From: CAYWHE01 sp964458125
Lineage (GTDB): Bacteria; Bacteroidota; Bacteroidia; AKYH767-A; OLB10
Assembly (NCBI GenBank): GCA_964458125.1
Contig: CAYWHE010000136.1
Location: forward strand, 1 to 11,073
Direction: 5' to 3'
DNA length: 11,073 nucleotides
Positions within the stretch are counted from its first letter, which is position 1. Every line of letters starts with the position of its first letter. Below the pieces are notes generated by a model, which made no database searches, was not told where the DNA came from, and saw nothing but the letters and a program-made list of their open reading frames with translations. The translations under genes were made by a program, and so were the position numbers. Positions 8,001 to 11,073 of this stretch are shown piece after piece.

Positions 8001-8618
8001 CAATCCGGTCCGTATGATGTTTCTTTAACCGTGACTACACCCGATTCCTGTTCCTCAACCATCACCAGGGTACAAGCCATTCAAGTGGCTGATCTGCCTG
8101 TTCCCCTGTTCACTGCAGAACCGCCTGTGACCAGCATTTTAAATCCCCTGGTATCTTTTAATAGCTATTCGTTGAATACCGATTCCTGCTGTTTTTTATT
8201 TGGAGATGGTACAAAGGCATGGTCCTGTTTTGCTGACCATATTTACATGGATACCGGATCTTACCTGGTGCAGTTGATCGCCATCAGTCCTGAAGGTTGC
8301 ATCGATACGGCCGAACAGGTGGTGCGGGTGGATGCATTCGAAACCTTTTACCTGGCCAATGCCTTCACTCCCAATAACGATGGCAGAAACGATTTTTTAA
8401 TTTTTAGTGGTTCACCCCACGAGGAGTTTCATGCAGAAATATTCAACCGCTGGGGGCAGTTGATTTTTGAATCCGACCGACAAGACAAAGGCTGGGACGG
8501 AAAGGACCTTCGTACAGGAAAGGACGCCATGGAAGGCGTTTATGCTTACCGGATTCGATTTCGCGCTGAAGGTGGAAAAAGGCAACAGATCAGCGGTCAT
8601 GTGACCCTGATCAGGTGA
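5097..8618 (+). CDS. Large secreted repeat protein with nine Ig/PKD-like modules and a type B (gliding-type) T9SS sorting domain
   Basis: A 1173-residue cell-surface or secreted protein, probably adhesin-like; its ligand is unknown. Residues 1-25 form a signal peptide (KTQHQPFF, then FLTGLWLLFG, ending LLAQ). About 28-170 is a first sandwich-like domain starting GNDLCSFAQ. About 177-325 is a Bacteroidota domain opening DCSTAIPLC with WYKFT and DWAVYD. Nine Ig/PKD-type modules follow. Their core aromatic lies at W360, W443, W531, W612, W698, W779, W865, W950 and F1033, intervals of 81-88 residues. Typical PKD cores are WDFGNGNTST and WNFGGG; the W612 and W779 modules are of the other Ig-like kind (AGSDQVVCSGE and AGPDVIICSG). 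Residues 1084-1173 (LANAFTPNNDGRNDF, then FNRWGQLIFES, W.GKD, GVYAYRI) are the gliding-associated CHU_C-type sorting domain. No in-frame ATG precedes the signal peptide, so the start is taken as TTG. No PorP/SprF-like partner gene is adjacent. Confidence 0.88.
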   Translation: MKTQHQPFFIFLTGLWLLFGPELLAQVPGNDLCSFAQVILIPDDGDTCLAGTTLNATSDGIYNSCDSLTTSPLPPGGHEVWYSYVATGTTNSITVSPSGPFPARFVSVTIAAGNCGNPGYIACDKSLLFNGISSVTATFTAGMRIWFSVTALDADGDFSVCVSSVTPPPVPAPGIGVDCSTAIPLCDKHTFNSPGPVFNNATGPISCYAFGPQNILWYKFTAGTSDSLIWLATPNPGYELDWAVYDITAGCPGTPVACNFATTGGGGAPTGMVSGSLNPCGPISQICTPIVLTAGNTYAMQFNIENFLNMGIDTPAIKVEWGGIFKMAPYSEFTVNTTAGCDSVNTGFINNSVGATQFQWDFGNGNTSTLANPPAQTYTVPGIYLVSLIASNPLGCAHVSSNAITVYPKPQADFIVSDTILCMGSNDTVGYAFLPDPDYSYNWNLAGASLISGIPGTAGPYVLNWNTPGIKNLQLTITDTSTGCNSLVFADQVTVLALPDSTFNLPFSACEGQPVTVNFTGIQVPGSVYNWNFGGGSVQSGTGAGPYTVSFVTAGTYTVSLGVDWNGCYADDTNSIVITSKPVSDAGSDQVVCSGESIQLGAPANPGYSYAWIPGLALSDSTLADPVFVLQNGSSLADTMLYSLVTSSGLCSDTDFVQVIIHPAISSSFTINDDTLCGQESMLITYTGNASSAAVYNWNFGGGNVLPAGGQQYTVNWPSSIQDSISLFVVENGCSSDTTSFPFSVGDQPDAVAGPDVIICSGSSDTLGTTAIPGETYSWFPAAGLSNSSLSNPVIAPLNLTAVTDTIQFVITVTSGFCLDMDTVSVLVKPVQAATIGGPATVCINNTSIQFTNTSPQIAGASFLWNFGQAIPGNSVAYLPPSVSFLSPGMHQVLLNVQTPGCLSDSDSLSVTVYDVPNPGFTVSPASGCPPLSVSFTDTTTAPPGSAIFWDFGNGDTSTQQNPVYVFQQSGPYDVSLTVTTPDSCSSTITRVQAIQVADLPVPLFTAEPPVTSILNPLVSFNSYSLNTDSCCFLFGDGTKAWSCFADHIYMDTGSYLVQLIAISPEGCIDTAEQVVRVDAFETFYLANAFTPNNDGRNDFLIFSGSPHEEFHAEIFNRWGQLIFESDRQDKGWDGKDLRTGKDAMEGVYAYRIRFRAEGGKRQQISGHVTLIR

Positions 8619-8636
8619 GTTATTTATACTCCTGAT
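8610..8636. terminator. Hairpin spanning the two convergent stop codons
   Basis: ATCAG-(GT)-GAGT-tatttat-ACTC-CTGAT forms 9 base pairs with a two-base bulge, and covers the TGA at 8616-8618 and the TAA of fabD at 8624-8626. Only 5 bases separate the two convergent genes, so a shared bidirectional terminator would have to lie here. No T-run follows on either strand, so the call is weak. Confidence 0.3.
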
Positions 8637-9502
8637 ACTTCCATTTCACGGCTGATTTTCCTGACCAGTCCCTGGAGAACCTTTCCCGGGCCGACTTCTA
8701 TAAAACTTGAGGCTCCGTCGGCAATCATGTGCTGTACACATTGTGTCCAGCGAACAGGGGCTGTCAGCTGGGCCACCAGATTTTCCTTTATTTTAACCGG
8801 ATCAGAGCAGGGAAGGGCATTCACATTCTGATAGACCGGACAAACAGGTAATTGAAATGGTGTGGCTTCAATGGCCCTGGCCAGGCGTTCCCGGGCTGGC
8901 TCCATGAGCGGGGAATGAAAGGCTCCGCCAACATTTATGGGCAAAGCACGTCTGGCACCGGCTTCGAGTAGTCTGGCGCAGGCTTCCTGTACGGCTTCCA
9001 CGGAACCGGAAATTACGATTTGTCCCGGGCAATTGTAATTGGCCGGAACGACTATGCCATCAACGGAAGCACAAATTTCCTCCACCACTTTATCCTCAGG
9101 TCCGAGGATGGCTGCCATGGTCGACGGGCGTAATTCGCATGCATATTGCATGGCATTGGCCCGCTCGATGACCAGTTTGAGCGCATCCGGAAAGGTCAGT
9201 GTACGGTTGGCTACCAGGGCTGAAAACTCACCGAGGCTGTGACCGGCCACCATATCCGGTTGCAGGTTTTCCCCCATGCTCATGGCCAAGACCACCGAAT
9301 GGATGAAGATAGCCGGCTGAGTTACCCTTGTTTGCTTTAATTCCTCCTCAGATCCTCCAAACATGATATCCGTGATACGGAATCCTGTTAGTTCATTGGC
9401 TTGTTCAAAAAGCAGACGGCTGCTTTCCGACTGTTCAAATAGTTCTTTTCCCATTCCCGGAAACTGGGAACCCTGACCGGGAAATACATATGCCTTTTTC
9501 AT
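8624..9502 (-). CDS. fabD: Malonyl-CoA:ACP transacylase (FabD)
   Basis: A 292-residue cytosolic enzyme that moves malonyl from CoA to acyl carrier protein, supplying the extender for fatty-acid synthesis. The N-terminal YVFPGQGSQ (oxyanion glutamine), the nucleophile elbow AGHSLGE with S89, R114 in the ERANAMQ stretch and the catalytic histidine H196 in GGAFHSPLM are all present. The length is near the usual 290-310. The ATG at 9502 is chosen because MKKAYVFPGQGSQ is the normal family start. The frame extends upstream to a GTG at 9610, but that part would lack family character and would overlap the candidate promoters. It is divergent from lpxK and convergent with the large secreted-protein gene. 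No other fab genes lie nearby, so it appears to be transcribed alone. Confidence 0.95.
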   Translation of the reverse strand: MKKAYVFPGQGSQFPGMGKELFEQSESSRLLFEQANELTGFRITDIMFGGSEEELKQTRVTQPAIFIHSVVLAMSMGENLQPDMVAGHSLGEFSALVANRTLTFPDALKLVIERANAMQYACELRPSTMAAILGPEDKVVEEICASVDGIVVPANYNCPGQIVISGSVEAVQEACARLLEAGARRALPINVGGAFHSPLMEPARERLARAIEATPFQLPVCPVYQNVNALPCSDPVKIKENLVAQLTAPVRWTQCVQHMIADGASSFIEVGPGKVLQGLVRKISREMEVSGV

Positions 9503-9528
9503 AGGGTGTTGCCTGATTTTTGAAGGTC

Positions 9529-9561
9529 TAAATGTAACAAAAAATGAAATTGCGGACCAAA
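9529..9561 (-). promoter_or_regulatory. Candidate fabD promoter
   Basis: On the minus strand TTTG (9558-9561) and TACATTTA (9529-9536, 7/8 to TAnnTTTG) lie 21 bases apart, the same spacing as in the dipeptidase promoter. The start would be near 9522, about 20 bases before the fabD ATG. Confidence 0.4.
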
Positions 9562-9600
9562 TAATATCACCCGGATTGGGGGTGCTCTTTTCGAATAGAA

Positions 9601-9628
9601 TTGAATTCACAGGGCTTTCTTATCTTTA
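9601..9628 (+). promoter_or_regulatory. Candidate lpxK promoter
   Basis: TTG (9601-9603) and TATCTTTA (9621-9628, 7/8 to TAnnTTTG) are separated by 17 bases. The expected start near 9635 gives a leader of about 30 bases before the ATG at 9666. This supports the ATG over the upstream TTG at 9576. Confidence 0.42.
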
Positions 9629-9665
9629 CCGCCCAATAAATTCTCCGGCAATTGCCCGAAACGAT

Positions 9666-10763
9666 ATGAAACTACGCTTCCTGCTCTACCCCCTGGCATG
9701 GATATATGGGCTGGGGATTATCATCAGGAATTTTCTTTACGACAACGGAGTGTTTTCCATCACCGGTTTTGAATATCCGATTATTTCAGTTGGAAATCTT
9801 TCTGTCGGCGGAACCGGAAAAACACCTCATGTGGAATACCTGATCCGCCTCCTCAAACCGGCTTATAAAGTGGCTACCCTGAGCAGGGGATATGGCAGGA
9901 AGTCAAAGGGATTCCTGATCATCAAGCCAAAGATGAATGTGGCCAAAGCCGGTGATGAACCGCTGCAGTACAAGAATAAATTTCCGGATATCAAGGTCAC
10001 CGTGGGTGAGAAAAGGGTTCCGGCCATGATGAGTTTACTCGCCAGTTATTCCGACTTAAATGTGGTCCTGCTGGATGACGCTTTTCAACACCGGGCTATC
10101 AAGCCTGGATTCTCCATCCTGCTGACGGAATACAGGAACCTGTTCGTCGGTGATTTTCTCATGCCGGTCGGCAGCCTTCGTGACCTTCGCAGCAGTGTGA
10201 AAAGGGCGGATTTTATTCTGGTGACCAAAACGCCTGAAGACACTACGGAAGACTCCATACGACGGGTACGAAATAAAATAAGGCTGAAGCCACAACAGCA
10301 GCTTTTTTTTACCTATCTCCGGTATGGAGCCGTAAAGCCGGTGCAGGACGGGCAGCCGTCGCTTTCCACCAGTGATTTACAGGAATTCGATGTACTGGCT
10401 TTTTCGGGCCTGGCCAGGTCAAGGAATTTTGCCGGCTACCTGAAAGGCAGATGTAAATCCGTTAAACATCTGCGTTTTCCCGACCATTATGCCTACAAAC
10501 GGAAGGACATTTCCAGTTTCGTAAAGCGATTTGATCAGCTTGACAGTCCAAAAAAATTAATACTCACGACCGAAAAGGACTGGATGCGCATTATCAATGA
10601 GCCTTCCCGGAAGTTGCTGGAAGGAATTCCCGTCTACACGCTGGAAGTATTGGTTGATTTTACCGAACAGAAAGAAAAGGAGATATTTGATCAAAAAATA
10701 ATGACGTATGTTGAAAAAAATCAGCCACACCGTATCTTTAATCGAAAGCAGGACCGGATTTAA
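9666..10763 (+). CDS. lpxK: Tetraacyldisaccharide 4'-kinase (LpxK)
   Basis: A 365-residue inner-membrane-associated kinase that phosphorylates the 4' position of the tetraacyl disaccharide to give lipid IVA, a late step of lipid A synthesis. Visible features are an N-terminal hydrophobic segment (LLYPLAWIYGLGIIIRN, residues 6-22), the Walker A loop GNLSVGGTGKTP (43-54), SRGYGRKSKG (73-82), the conserved AGDEPLQ (95-101) and the Walker B-like LLDDAFQHR (135-143). All are standard for LpxK, and the length fits Bacteroidota homologues. The start is the ATG beginning MKLRFLLYPLAW; an upstream TTG at 9576 would add 30 residues without family character. The 3' end overlaps the phosphorylase gene by 56 bases, implying one transcript. 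It is divergent from fabD. It shows that the organism makes lipid A. Confidence 0.95.
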   Translation: MKLRFLLYPLAWIYGLGIIIRNFLYDNGVFSITGFEYPIISVGNLSVGGTGKTPHVEYLIRLLKPAYKVATLSRGYGRKSKGFLIIKPKMNVAKAGDEPLQYKNKFPDIKVTVGEKRVPAMMSLLASYSDLNVVLLDDAFQHRAIKPGFSILLTEYRNLFVGDFLMPVGSLRDLRSSVKRADFILVTKTPEDTTEDSIRRVRNKIRLKPQQQLFFTYLRYGAVKPVQDGQPSLSTSDLQEFDVLAFSGLARSRNFAGYLKGRCKSVKHLRFPDHYAYKRKDISSFVKRFDQLDSPKKLILTTEKDWMRIINEPSRKLLEGIPVYTLEVLVDFTEQKEKEIFDQKIMTYVEKNQPHRIFNRKQDRI

Positions 10764-11073
10764 GCCTGATACAGGTATCATTCTCGGTTCAGGACTCGGC
10801 GGCCTGGTGAAGGAAATCAAAACGGAACATGAGTTGAATTATGCTGATATTCCGGGTTTTCCGGTGTCAACCGTAAAAGGGCATGCCAGCAGGCTTTTTT
10901 TAGGTACGCTGGGCAAATCGAAAGTTGCAGTCATGCAGGGCAGGTTTCATTATTATGAAGGTTATCCCATGCAGGATGTTGCTTTTCCAGTGCGCGTGCT
11001 GAAAGGACTCGGAGTGAAGCAGCTGATTCTTTCCAATGCCAGCGGTGGCGTGAATCCGGCCTATCGTGTCGGT
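10708..11073 (+). CDS. punA: Purine nucleoside phosphorylase, 5' part only
   Basis: The first 122 codons of a trimeric-type purine nucleoside phosphorylase (PunA/PNP family), which cleaves inosine and guanosine with phosphate to the base and ribose 1-phosphate; the gene runs off the right edge. Visible motifs are TGIILGSGLGG (phosphate loop), KGHASRLFLG, MQGRFHYYEGYP and LSNASGGVNP, all in family order. The start is fixed closely: an in-frame TGA at 10702-10704 precedes the ATG at 10708, so the gene must begin inside lpxK and overlaps it by 56 bases. The next codon is TTG, a less likely start. Expression is probably coupled to lpxK. Homologues next to lpxK are, from memory, common in Bacteroidota. 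The symbol is assigned by family and is less certain than the function. Confidence 0.88.
   Translation, partial: MLKKISHTVSLIESRTGFKPDTGIILGSGLGGLVKEIKTEHELNYADIPGFPVSTVKGHASRLFLGTLGKSKVAVMQGRFHYYEGYPMQDVAFPVRVLKGLGVKQLILSNASGGVNPAYRVG

Noticed and set aside
6171..8200. Repetitive coding region as a CRISPR or DNA tandem repeat
   Set aside because: The periodicity is at protein level (about 84 residues) and the DNA is strongly diverged; there are no short identical repeats with spacers.
9503..9610. GTG-initiated extension of fabD by 36 residues
   Set aside because: FabD proteins begin at M-K-K-A-Y-V-F-P-G-Q; the extension would cover both candidate promoters of the divergent region.
9576..9665. 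TTG-initiated extension of lpxK by 30 residues
   Set aside because: The family start is at MKLRFLLYPLAW (9666), and a candidate promoter lies inside the extension.

Overview
This window is ordinary chromosomal DNA of a member of the Bacteroidota, most likely a pigmented, environmental Chitinophagales/Sphingobacteriales/Saprospiraceae-type bacterium. The evidence is threefold. Two secreted proteins carry C-terminal sorting regions of the type IX secretion system (T9SS). Candidate promoters fit the Bacteroidota -33/-7 form (TTG...TAnnTTTG) and not the E. coli form. The gene starts lack clear Shine-Dalgarno sequences. I cannot name a genus from sequence alone.

Layout from left to right: (1) 2-286 (+) is the 3' end of a carotenoid beta-ring hydroxylase (crtZ). 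(2) 428-2020 (-) encodes a secreted multidomain protein ending in a probable type A T9SS sorting region. (3) 2385-3230 (-) encodes a metallo-beta-lactamase-fold hydrolase. (4) 3549-4946 (-) encodes an M20-family zinc dipeptidase. (5) 5097-8618 (+) encodes a 1173-residue secreted protein. It has two N-terminal sandwich-like domains, nine Ig/PKD-like modules at a period of about 84 residues, and a type B (gliding-associated) T9SS sorting domain. It appears to start at TTG. (6) 8624-9502 (-) is fabD. (7) 9666-10763 (+) is lpxK. (8) 10708 to the window end (+) is the 5' part of a purine nucleoside phosphorylase gene overlapping lpxK by 56 bases.

The genes do not form one pathway. The two secreted proteins are probably cell-surface or extracellular T9SS cargo. 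The MBL hydrolase and dipeptidase are cytosolic housekeeping or salvage enzymes. fabD (fatty-acid initiation) and lpxK (lipid A 4'-phosphorylation) are divergent over a 163-base region with a candidate promoter in each direction, so two envelope-lipid steps may share a control region. lpxK and the phosphorylase gene are probably co-transcribed.

The noncoding stretches over 300 bases (2021-2384 and 3231-3548) contain short inverted repeats but no convincing gene or RNA. I found no CRISPR array, tRNA, rRNA, insertion sequence or prophage signal, and no clearly novel system. The items most worth checking are the regular nine-module surface protein with its internal two-module duplication, its lack of an adjacent T9SS outer-membrane partner, its TTG start, and the overlapping divergent promoter region upstream of it.
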